Positions 1-4,730 of a DNA stretch of 11,457 nt are shown in pieces. Below the pieces are notes generated by a model. It made no database searches, had not been told where the DNA came from, and worked only from the letters and a program-made list of their open reading frames with translations. The position numbers and the translations under genes are program-made. The stretch is from positions 1-11,457 of the forward strand of contig JASLCY010000182.1 in NCBI GenBank assembly GCA_030151925.1, read 5' to 3'. This stretch comes from Oligoflexus sp. GTDB lineage: Bacteria; Bdellovibrionota_B; Oligoflexia; Oligoflexales; Oligoflexaceae. The first letter of the stretch is position 1, and each line of letters starts with the position of its first letter.

Positions 1-925
1 TACCTGGAAACAACTCGGCAACGAAGAAGAGAATCAAGCCGCCAATGTAAAATTTGAATAACTTGTCGAGACGAGGATAGGCTACTGGCGAATTCATGAA
101 GCTGCGGACGAAGAGGAACGCTGTCAGCGGCGCCATGCAGCTCCAAGCGTTGCCTACCGAATACACATCGAATCCTGCGATATGGGTGATACCCGCTGGG
201 AAATTGATGGCAACCTGGTTTATATAAACATTGGTAGCGACGAATAAAAGATAGTAGAAATACACTGGCTCACGCAGTGTGAAGTACAAGAAGAGGTTGT
301 AGCCGAACATAGCCACGCAGGTACCAAGCATCAAGGCGAGAAAAAAGTTCTCATCCAGGTCTTTTTTGACGAGTTTATTCTGCTCAAGGATTTGCACTTC
401 GAGGTTTACGACGTCCTGCGAGCTGATACGGACGAGATAGTCTCTTGTTTCGTCTTTCCCAATCCTTAGAAAGGCTGAGGGCGTCCGTAGTTCCGTCTCA
501 CTCTGTAATTCCGGTTTGCGTGTTTTATCGCCCGTAATGTCATAAACTTGAATATCAATTGTTGGGTAATTTGTTGCAATAGCCCACTGATCGCTTGAAC
601 TTTGGTTATGCACTCTCAATCGTAGCCAATACACCGAATTCGTATGATCTTGATTGAGGTCTCCCTCGTTCCCAAGTGTGAATGGCAAATGAGTGGCGAG
701 CACATCAGCCGCCGAAAGCTTACCTTTGGTATCAACGGCGTATTCGAACTGACTTTTGAAATGATAAGACCCAACGTCAGTAAGATTAACCACTGCCGGT
801 CGTACTGTCTCTGTCTGCGAGAAAGAAGGCGAGCCAGACGTAAGCGCTACAAGAAAAACCAAAGCCAAGAGCCAGGCGCAAGCTTTAACTCGGGTAAATT
901 TCAGTAAGCGGGTCGGTAGGGTCAC
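1..925 (-). CDS. 7TMR-DISM family membrane sensor, N-terminal part (truncated by window edge)
   Basis: The reading frame is open for 308 codons from a GTG start to the left edge. I chose this GTG because AAAGG lies 7 bases upstream (933-937), an in-frame stop precedes it, and the start opens a signal peptide (basic residues, then hydrophobic about 16-29, possible cleavage near the SFS-Q at 35-37). Residues about 45-185 resemble the periplasmic 7TMR-DISMED2 sensor domain, with the typical W-L-R-L-x-V-x-N at 100-106 and D-I-x-V-Y at 124-128. Several hydrophobic helices follow, about 193-215, 222-241, 261-275 and 292-306, as in the 7TM module of this family. Such receptors usually sense an extracytoplasmic ligand, often carbohydrate, and end in a histidine kinase, GGDEF, phosphatase or adenylate cyclase domain. 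That output part lies outside the window, so the signalling type is unknown. Family assignment is by pattern; the ligand is not inferable. Confidence 0.85.
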   Translation of the reverse strand, partial: MTLPTRLLKFTRVKACAWLLALVFLVALTSGSPSFSQTETVRPAVVNLTDVGSYHFKSQFEYAVDTKGKLSAADVLATHLPFTLGNEGDLNQDHTNSVYWLRLRVHNQSSSDQWAIATNYPTIDIQVYDITGDKTRKPELQSETELRTPSAFLRIGKDETRDYLVRISSQDVVNLEVQILEQNKLVKKDLDENFFLALMLGTCVAMFGYNLFLYFTLREPVYFYYLLFVATNVYINQVAINFPAGITHIAGFDVYSVGNAWSCMAPLTAFLFVRSFMNSPVAYPRLDKLFKFYIGGLILFFVAELFPG

Positions 926-968
926 AAAACAGCCTTTAAAAATGAAGTGAACGACCCAGTCATATCAG

Positions 969-1004
969 AAAAAATGCTAAGACCCTACCCTTTTATCCAG
1001 GGTC
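969..1004 (-). promoter_or_regulatory. Possible leader hairpin with T-tract upstream of the DISM sensor gene
   Basis: On the minus strand GACCCT and AGGGTC (plus positions 999-1004 and 981-986) can form a 6-bp stem, followed 6 bases later by six T (969-974). The gene starts only 44 bases further on. ACGACCC (1000-1006) can alternatively pair with GGGTCGT (951-957), which overlaps the same left arm. This could be a weak attenuator, or chance. The stem is short and the gap before the T-tract is long for an efficient terminator. Confidence 0.3.
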
Positions 1005-1079
1005 GTCGTGTTTTTCATTTCTAAAAATTCTACACTGAACGTTAGAAAAAAAATGTGATTTACAGCAACAACAGTCAAA

Positions 1080-1108
1080 TTGGGAAGTTAAATTTCATCA
1101 GATAAAAA
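1080..1108 (+). promoter_or_regulatory. Candidate sigma70-type promoter for the 1.1-1.35 kb transcription unit
   Basis: TTGGGA (1080-1085) and TAAAAA (1103-1108) are separated by exactly 17 bases, each matching 4 of 6 consensus positions. Transcription would begin near 1115, just before the CCCCC stretch that can pair with the downstream ribosome-binding site. The call rests on spacing and position. In an AT-rich stretch such matches also occur by chance. Confidence 0.35.
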
Positions 1109-1235
1109 TCGCAACGAACATTAAATCCCCCTCAAGTCCTCGCTTAAGAACTCCGATTAAGTATTCAAATACACTGGCAAGGCAACCGATAAATACCTTG
1201 TCAGATGGGGATTCAACTAACAAGGGGGATGCAAA

Positions 1236-1268
1236 ATGAAAAAGAAATTTGCCGCAATGACATTCTAA
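1236..1268 (+). CDS. 10-codon open reading frame (possible leader peptide or gene remnant)
   Basis: The frame encodes MKKKFAAMTF and then TAA. It is notable for its very strong ribosome-binding site, AAGGGGGA (1222-1229), 6 bases before the ATG. It is followed 6 bases after the stop by a GC-rich terminator hairpin. The sequence looks like the beginning of a signal peptide cut short, so it may be the remnant of a small exported protein with its interior deleted. Alternatively it is a leader peptide whose translation is controlled by the upstream pairing element. A second ATG (1205) in another frame would give a 25-codon peptide but lacks a ribosome-binding site. Whether it is translated cannot be told from the sequence. 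Confidence 0.3.
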   Translation: MKKKFAAMTF

Positions 1269-1274
1269 GACACG

Positions 1275-1300
1275 GGGGCCTTTAGGGCCCCTTCTTCTTT
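1275..1300 (+). terminator. Rho-independent terminator, first of two
   Basis: GGGGCC (1275-1280) and GGCCCC (1286-1291) form a 6-bp all-GC stem with loop TTTAG, followed by the pyrimidine-rich tail TTCTTCTTT. It lies just past the stop of the 10-codon frame and would end the plus-strand transcript. The tail is interrupted by C, so efficiency may be moderate. Confidence 0.6.
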
Positions 1301-1314
1301 GTCTGCAATGTAAC

Positions 1315-1349
1315 AAAAGGGGCCTTGAGTAGGCCCCTTTTCTCTTTTT
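1315..1349. terminator. Strong bidirectional terminator between the small RNA unit and the YcaO gene
   Basis: AAAAGGGGCC (1315-1324) and GGCCCCTTTT (1332-1341) form a perfect 10-bp stem with a 7-base loop. On the plus strand it is followed by CTCTTTTT. On the minus strand the stem itself ends in TTTT. It lies 20 bases beyond the stop of the minus-strand YcaO gene, so it can end the HDO-YcaO transcript and also back up the first plus-strand terminator. Its GGGGCC core and sequence resemble the hairpin at 1275-1291. Confidence 0.85.
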
Positions 1350-1360
1350 GGACTGAAATT

Positions 1361-2320
1361 TCAGGGTATCGGATGAACTTCCCTGGCGGTTTCACGGAGC
1401 GAGGCAAACGGACCCTCGAGGTAGCGGCCGAAGTAAAGCGGCAGGGCCTCCTTTGCGGTGGCTTTAGCCACCACGAAGGGCGCGGAGTCCCGGGTCGTAA
1501 TATCCAGGAATTCCACCTTGAGGAAATCGACCTGCGGCCCGGGCTTCGTTTCGCTCGAATTCACGCCGTCAAGCCAACCTCTGAGAATCTGGTGATTGGG
1601 GGGGTAGAGATAAAATTCCGAGTGATAGTACTGCGAGGCTTCATATGTAGGCAGTTCCGTAGGAATATCCTCTCCCCAGAGAAAGCCTAGCCTTTGCAGA
1701 CTCTCGCTTTCGGCCTTACGCTGTGCAGCCGTGAGCTCATACCCCGTGCCGAACCCAAAGACGAGAGGCGCTTCAGGCTTTTTCGGCCAGAGAACGACCA
1801 TGACGACCTTCATAGTCTGCGCGGCGAATGATACTTTTACTTCACCAAATTGATAAGCCTCGCACGTATAAAGGTCCATAAGGGCCGGTGCGAACGACAC
1901 TGGAGACTTGATTCGTTCTGGTTTCCGTCGACCTAGCCAGCTCTCGAGGAGCGCGTGTCGTTCGACAAGTTCCATGGCAGCCCGCTCACAGGCCTTATCC
2001 CATGTCTTATGCAGTGCGATTCCATTCGAACGCGCCGGCCTGTAGAGTTCCGTCGTCTTCCCTGGGAAGATGTCGGGTTGATCGTGCATCTGGATAAGGA
2101 TCGTAAGACGCTCAATGAGTTCGAATTCAGCCGTATGCGACTCGCTATCGCGCGTCACTGAGCTTGCTTGGATAGCTCCAAAGTCAGGATGGCTTGCAGT
2201 CATCCCGAGAAGATTCAAGGTGAGGCCACCGATAGTAACGCTCTCATGGAAGGGCGTCTCGATCGTCCACTCAGCCCTGGGGAGAGGGTCTTTGAGTTTA
2301 TACATAGGCAGCGCTCTCAA
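1361..2320 (-). CDS. YcaO-domain protein (ATP-dependent amide backbone activation)
   Basis: This 319-residue protein has the pattern of the YcaO superfamily, whose members use ATP to activate a peptide amide oxygen, giving azolines, thioamides, amidines or related changes. Three acidic ATP/Mg-binding segments are visible: E67-x2-E70-R71, then the block S98-N-G starting the classic stretch with E117-x2-E120-R121, and E206-x2-Q209-R210. The C-terminus ends H-P-I-P, a short echo of the proline-rich tail common in azoline-forming members. No E1-like or TfuA partner is fused or adjacent. The first possible start is a TTG whose bases overlap the TGA of the HDO gene (TTGA), implying translational coupling. 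An ATG five codons later (2303-2305), with GAGAG eight bases upstream, is equally plausible. The partner HDO gene suggests a two-step tailoring pathway. The substrate is unknown, and a stand-alone function like that of E. coli YcaO cannot be excluded. Confidence 0.85.
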   Translation of the reverse strand: MRALPMYKLKDPLPRAEWTIETPFHESVTIGGLTLNLLGMTASHPDFGAIQASSVTRDSESHTAEFELIERLTILIQMHDQPDIFPGKTTELYRPARSNGIALHKTWDKACERAAMELVERHALLESWLGRRKPERIKSPVSFAPALMDLYTCEAYQFGEVKVSFAAQTMKVVMVVLWPKKPEAPLVFGFGTGYELTAAQRKAESESLQRLGFLWGEDIPTELPTYEASQYYHSEFYLYPPNHQILRGWLDGVNSSETKPGPQVDFLKVEFLDITTRDSAPFVVAKATAKEALPLYFGRYLEGPFASLRETAREVHPIP

Positions 2321-2994
2321 GAGCTTTTCGCGACGCGCACCGCACTGCGCGGAGCCAACGAGAGGAAGAATTTCTTGTGCAACGCAATCGTCTTATCGAC
2401 TACGTTTAGATATTGGTCCTTGTAGATTTTCTCGTCGACTAGATCGAGGATCGCCTGCTCCCACTCCGAAACATGCTCTTTATCGAGCTCAGCGTGATTC
2501 GTGATAACCGTCATCGAATTCTGCTCGTGGCCGCACTTTAAAATCCCCCGGTTAAACTCAGGGCCATAAATCACCGTAAAATACTCGGCAAAGAAAATAT
2601 AAGGCAGATAAAGATAAGGATCGCGGCGGATCGTGTTCTCGATATGCTTCACGAACTCCTTCATCTCATCGGTGACGGCGGGATGAAAGGTTTTGTCGGA
2701 TAATTTCTTCGATACCTTTTGCAGGTCATCGAGCGCCCATTGATCGTGGCCTTGCTCTTCCGGAATCTTATTTTCATAGAATGCATGAAGATCGGGATTT
2801 TTTTGCGAGACATGCGAGGCTAGCTTCAGATGCACTGGCGTGCGATTGACGAGATAATGGATATTCACCAGGAAATCCGAGATACTTTCTGCGGTCGCAG
2901 AGCCGTCGAGTACAGATAGATTGAAAGGGTCTTGAGTCCGAACGTAATCGCGATAGTTTTGGATACGCTTTTTAAGATCTTGGATAAGGGTCAT
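2317..2994 (-). CDS. Heme-oxygenase-like diiron oxidase (HDO) / iron-containing redox enzyme family protein
   Basis: This 225-residue, predicted all-helical protein is of the TenA/PqqC/CADD-like fold. Likely metal ligands are visible in the expected order: E80-x2-H83 (within E-E-Q-G-H-D), E137 in the helix F-F-A-E-Y, and H167-x3-D171-x2-H174. This is the ligand pattern of HDO enzymes such as UndA and CADD, which use two irons and O2 for oxidative cleavage, desaturation or N-oxygenation. I chose the ATG at 2994 because GGGAG (3003-3007) lies 8 bases upstream; the earlier in-frame TTG (3009) overlaps that site. Its stop overlaps the start of the YcaO gene, so the two are co-translated and probably act on one substrate or product. 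There is no signal peptide, so it is cytoplasmic. The reaction is unknown. Thiaminase-like or cofactor-free PqqC-like chemistry is less likely because the metal ligands are intact. Confidence 0.85.
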   Translation of the reverse strand: MTLIQDLKKRIQNYRDYVRTQDPFNLSVLDGSATAESISDFLVNIHYLVNRTPVHLKLASHVSQKNPDLHAFYENKIPEEQGHDQWALDDLQKVSKKLSDKTFHPAVTDEMKEFVKHIENTIRRDPYLYLPYIFFAEYFTVIYGPEFNRGILKCGHEQNSMTVITNHAELDKEHVSEWEQAILDLVDEKIYKDQYLNVVDKTIALHKKFFLSLAPRSAVRVAKSS

Positions 2995-3013
2995 GGTGAG
3001 ATCTCCCAATGTA

Positions 3014-3059
3014 AGGTCTATTGTTAGAATATGTCATATGAACATTGCTCAATAGACCT
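3014..3059 (-). promoter_or_regulatory. 10-bp perfect inverted repeat upstream of the HDO-YcaO pair (candidate operator or leader hairpin)
   Basis: AGGTCTATTG (3014-3023) and CAATAGACCT (3050-3059) are perfect inverted repeats separated by 26 bases. An inner near-palindrome ATATG-T-CATAT sits at 3029-3039. The element ends only 7 bases before the ribosome-binding site of the HDO gene. On the minus strand a weak promoter-like pair (TTGAGC, then TTCTAA about 17 bases later) lies between and across the arms, so a dimeric regulator could cover the promoter. If transcription starts further upstream, the same repeat would fold as a leader stem-loop. The sequence does not decide between these. Confidence 0.5.
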
Positions 3060-3197
3060 CTACATCGACCGAATAATGATAATTTCGGCGGATTCGCGTC
3101 ATTTTCGGCAAGCATCTGCTTTTTTCAGTGATTTCAAAATCTTAAAATGGGTAATTGGATGAGCATTAACGCCAATATCTGAATCAGGGTTAATTTA

Positions 3198-3233
3198 TTA
3201 GGTAAAAATATGTAAGTAATTTTACCAGCCTAA
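3198..3233. repeat. AT-rich inverted repeat in the HDO upstream region
   Basis: GGTAAAA (3201-3207) and TTTTACC (3220-3226) are perfect 7-base inverted repeats with a 12-base spacer. Flanking TTAGG (3198-3202) and CCTAA (3229-3233) are also complementary. It lies in the 309-base gene-free stretch between the HDO gene and the HEAT-repeat gene and might be a regulator site for the HDO-YcaO unit. The rest of this stretch holds no credible gene. Chance pairing in AT-rich DNA is possible. Confidence 0.3.
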
Positions 3234-3261
3234 ATCTGCGGCTAGGTCTGTTAATCGAGCA

Positions 3262-3295
3262 TAAAAAAAGCAGGCTCGTTACAAAGCCTGCTTTT
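3262..3295 (-). terminator. Strong terminator after the NFU-HEAT gene pair
   Basis: AAAAGCAGGCT (3266-3276) and AGCCTGCTTTT (3285-3295) form a perfect 11-bp stem with an 8-base loop. Read on the minus strand it is followed by a run of seven T (3263-3269), starting 24 bases past the stop of the HEAT-repeat gene. It should end that transcript and insulate the HDO-YcaO unit downstream. It could also work weakly on the plus strand. Confidence 0.9.
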
Positions 3296-3318
3296 ATCCA
3301 TTTTCCAAACGTTCTTAT

Positions 3319-4059
3319 TCAAGCATGAATCAAACGGCCGTCCGGCTTCACGCGAATCTGCTCGGTAACCTGCCCGCCTGCGAACTGCGCAGGGTTCTCG
3401 ACCTTCCAATCGCGATCGATGAAGAGTTGAGCCACCGCACCACGGATACGGCGGTTCTCAGACGAATCGTCGAGCAGGAACGGAGCGAGCTTTTCTTTGA
3501 CGGCGTCGGTCTTCTGCGCGATCAGCACTTCGGCCGCCGCATAACGCACGCGCTCGTCGTGATCCTTGAGGAAGTGCGAGATCTGATCGATCTCCTCCGG
3601 CAATTGATAGTCGCGGAGATAGCAGAGGATATCGTAGTTCTTATCCACATCGCTCTGGCTAAACGCGACTTCACCGTAGTTCAGGGCGTTCTTGAGGCAA
3701 TCCACCACGACCTGGTCCTGGCCGAGCTCGTAGAGGATCTTGATGGGCCAAGCGATGCGAGTCGTCGTCTTCAGCCAATCCTTGATGTAAGGGATCGCGG
3801 TATTGCCGTATTTCCGGATGCCCTTCATCGCGAGCTCTTTCTCGCGGGTATCGTTGATGCCGTGCTCGAGGCTGTATTCGAAGCGGGGGAGGAGCGCGGG
3901 GATCGCTTCTTCGGCGTTGTCTACGTTAGCGAGGAACTCGATGGCCGCCCAACGATCGTCTTTGATCGCCTTCGCATTGGTCACGAGCTTCGAAGCCCTT
4001 TGAATGCGGTTCGATTTACGGCCATCAAAATACTCTTTCACATTTCCGAACAAACCCAT
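3319..4059 (-). CDS. HEAT-repeat protein
   Basis: This 246-residue soluble protein lacks a signal peptide or membrane segment. It contains paired-helix HEAT-type repeats, seen best at about 36-60 (W-A-A-I-E-F-L-A), 73-98, 155-183 (H-D-E-R-V-R-Y-A-A-A-E-V-L) and 187-215 (E-N-R-R-I-R-G-A-V-A-Q-L). HEAT repeats form a curved helical solenoid for protein binding and give no catalytic clue; no catalytic motif is visible. The ATG has AGGA 6 bases upstream. The gene follows the NFU-like gene by 57 bases on the same strand and ends at a strong terminator, so the two are probably co-transcribed. A scaffold role connected to iron-sulfur assembly is conceivable, but this is inference from position only. 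Codon use is GC-rich, like the core genes to its right. Confidence 0.85.
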   Translation of the reverse strand: MGLFGNVKEYFDGRKSNRIQRASKLVTNAKAIKDDRWAAIEFLANVDNAEEAIPALLPRFEYSLEHGINDTREKELAMKGIRKYGNTAIPYIKDWLKTTTRIAWPIKILYELGQDQVVVDCLKNALNYGEVAFSQSDVDKNYDILCYLRDYQLPEEIDQISHFLKDHDERVRYAAAEVLIAQKTDAVKEKLAPFLLDDSSENRRIRGAVAQLFIDRDWKVENPAQFAGGQVTEQIRVKPDGRLIHA

Positions 4060-4116
4060 AACGCGTCCTGACTACCTGGCTTAAGTGTTGATGTATCGTC
4101 TTCTCGTCTTCATTCA

Positions 4117-4542
4117 TCAATCTAGCACGGGGAAGACGTCGAGCACCGTCTCTTCCCCGAATGTATCCTGCAAGTCCCGCTTCACGCCGTTCATCAGCGT
4201 AATGCGGGAGGATGGGCAACCCTCGCAGCCGCCGCCGAGGCGAACGGTCGCGATCCCGTCCTGGTAGGCTTCGAGACGGGCATAACCCGAATGCAAAGCG
4301 AGCATCTGCGAGACCGGGCCTTCCAGATGGGTCGCGATATCGTGCGCGACGCCTTCGAACTGCGGCGAGGTCAGGGGCACCCCGAAATCGCCCGCCTGGT
4401 CCATGCCGAGCAGATCGCGCATCGCGACTTCGGCCTCTTCCCGTGTAAGGCCGTGCGTGCTGCGACCCGAGGGCTCATGGAGAGCTTGCCAGCTCCCGTC
4501 GAGCTTTTCCTTAAAGTTCACTGCGTGCAAAGACACGGACAT
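4117..4542 (-). CDS. NifU C-terminal-domain (NFU-like) iron-sulfur cluster protein
   Basis: This 141-residue protein has an NFU domain from about residue 62 to the end. It carries the signature G-G-C-E-G-C-P-S-S with cluster-binding C106 and C109, followed by the helix T-L-M-N-G-V-K. In family members this CxxC motif on two subunits holds a [4Fe-4S] cluster for delivery to client enzymes. The N-terminal 60 residues are not a NifU scaffold or A-type domain that I recognise; they are polar and may bind a partner. The start ATG has GGAG 6 bases upstream. The gene heads the minus-strand pair with the HEAT-repeat gene and is divergent from glmU. No other Isc, Suf or Nif gene is in the window. Cluster carriage is known for the family; the client here is unknown. 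Confidence 0.9.
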   Translation of the reverse strand: MSVSLHAVNFKEKLDGSWQALHEPSGRSTHGLTREEAEVAMRDLLGMDQAGDFGVPLTSPQFEGVAHDIATHLEGPVSQMLALHSGYARLEAYQDGIATVRLGGGCEGCPSSRITLMNGVKRDLQDTFGEETVLDVFPVLD

Positions 4543-4648
4543 TCTACACTCCGCTGGTGAGTAAGCTCAAATTCAATCCACGCCGTTTTATCAGGCTTTC
4601 TACCGATAAGCTAGTATTCATAGCACGGATCACGTGAGAGCAGCCTTA

Positions 4649-4676
4649 AGATTAGGTTCGTCCTGTCTCTCGTCAA
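4649..4676 (-). promoter_or_regulatory. Candidate promoter for the NFU-HEAT pair
   Basis: On the minus strand TTGACG (4671-4676) is followed after 16 bases by TAATCT (4649-4654), a good sigma70-like pair. It would start transcription near 4642 and give a leader of about 100 bases before the NFU start. It lies in the 188-base divergent region shared with glmU. Confidence 0.5.
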
Positions 4677-4700
4677 GAGCCTCCAGAAATCATATAACAA

Positions 4701-4706
4701 TATACT
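4701..4706 (+). promoter_or_regulatory. Possible -10 element for glmU-glmS-pcrA
   Basis: TATACT matches 5 of 6 bases of the -10 consensus, 24 bases before the glmU ATG, which has its own ribosome-binding site GAGGA (4719-4723). I find no good -35 partner at 16-18 bases, so this is tentative. Part of the AT-rich segment ATATAACAATATACT may serve instead. Confidence 0.3.
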
Positions 4707-4730
4707 TGGATTGATCATTGAGGATAAGCG

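Larger units (their letters stand above)
1115..1300 (+). ncRNA. Candidate structured RNA (small RNA or cis-regulatory leader) ending in a terminator
   Basis: This stretch lies between a possible promoter and a GC-rich terminator and contains no gene longer than 10 codons on this strand. Three elements can pair. ATCCCCCT (1125-1132) is a perfect 8-bp complement of AGGGGGAT (1223-1230), which is the ribosome-binding site of the 10-codon frame. CTTAA (1143-1147) can pair with TTAAG (1157-1161). CTGGCAAGG (1174-1182) pairs with CCTTGTCAG (1196-1204) as a 9-bp stem with one G-U pair and a 13-base loop. Together they would form a three-way junction closed by the helix that hides the ribosome-binding site. 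ATCCCC could instead pair with GGGGAT at 1207-1212, freeing the site, so a two-state switch is conceivable. I recognise no known riboswitch class. It could also be a plain small RNA; transcription itself is inferred. Confidence 0.4.

Noticed and set aside
644..907. Plus-strand frame over the start of the DISM gene
   Set aside because: The minus strand gives a clear signal peptide and sensor domain there. The plus-strand product is basic and featureless.
1098..1316. 72-codon minus-strand frame in the gene-poor stretch
   Set aside because: It runs through the 1275-1291 terminator hairpin, starts next to the strong bidirectional terminator and shows no family features.
3031..3162. 43-codon plus-strand frame upstream of the HDO gene
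   Set aside because: No ribosome-binding site and no recognisable features, and it starts within the inverted repeat.
3325..4071. Plus-strand frame of similar length to the HEAT-repeat gene
   Set aside because: The minus-strand frame has HEAT-type repeats, a good ribosome-binding site and a terminator. The plus-strand frame is its shadow.
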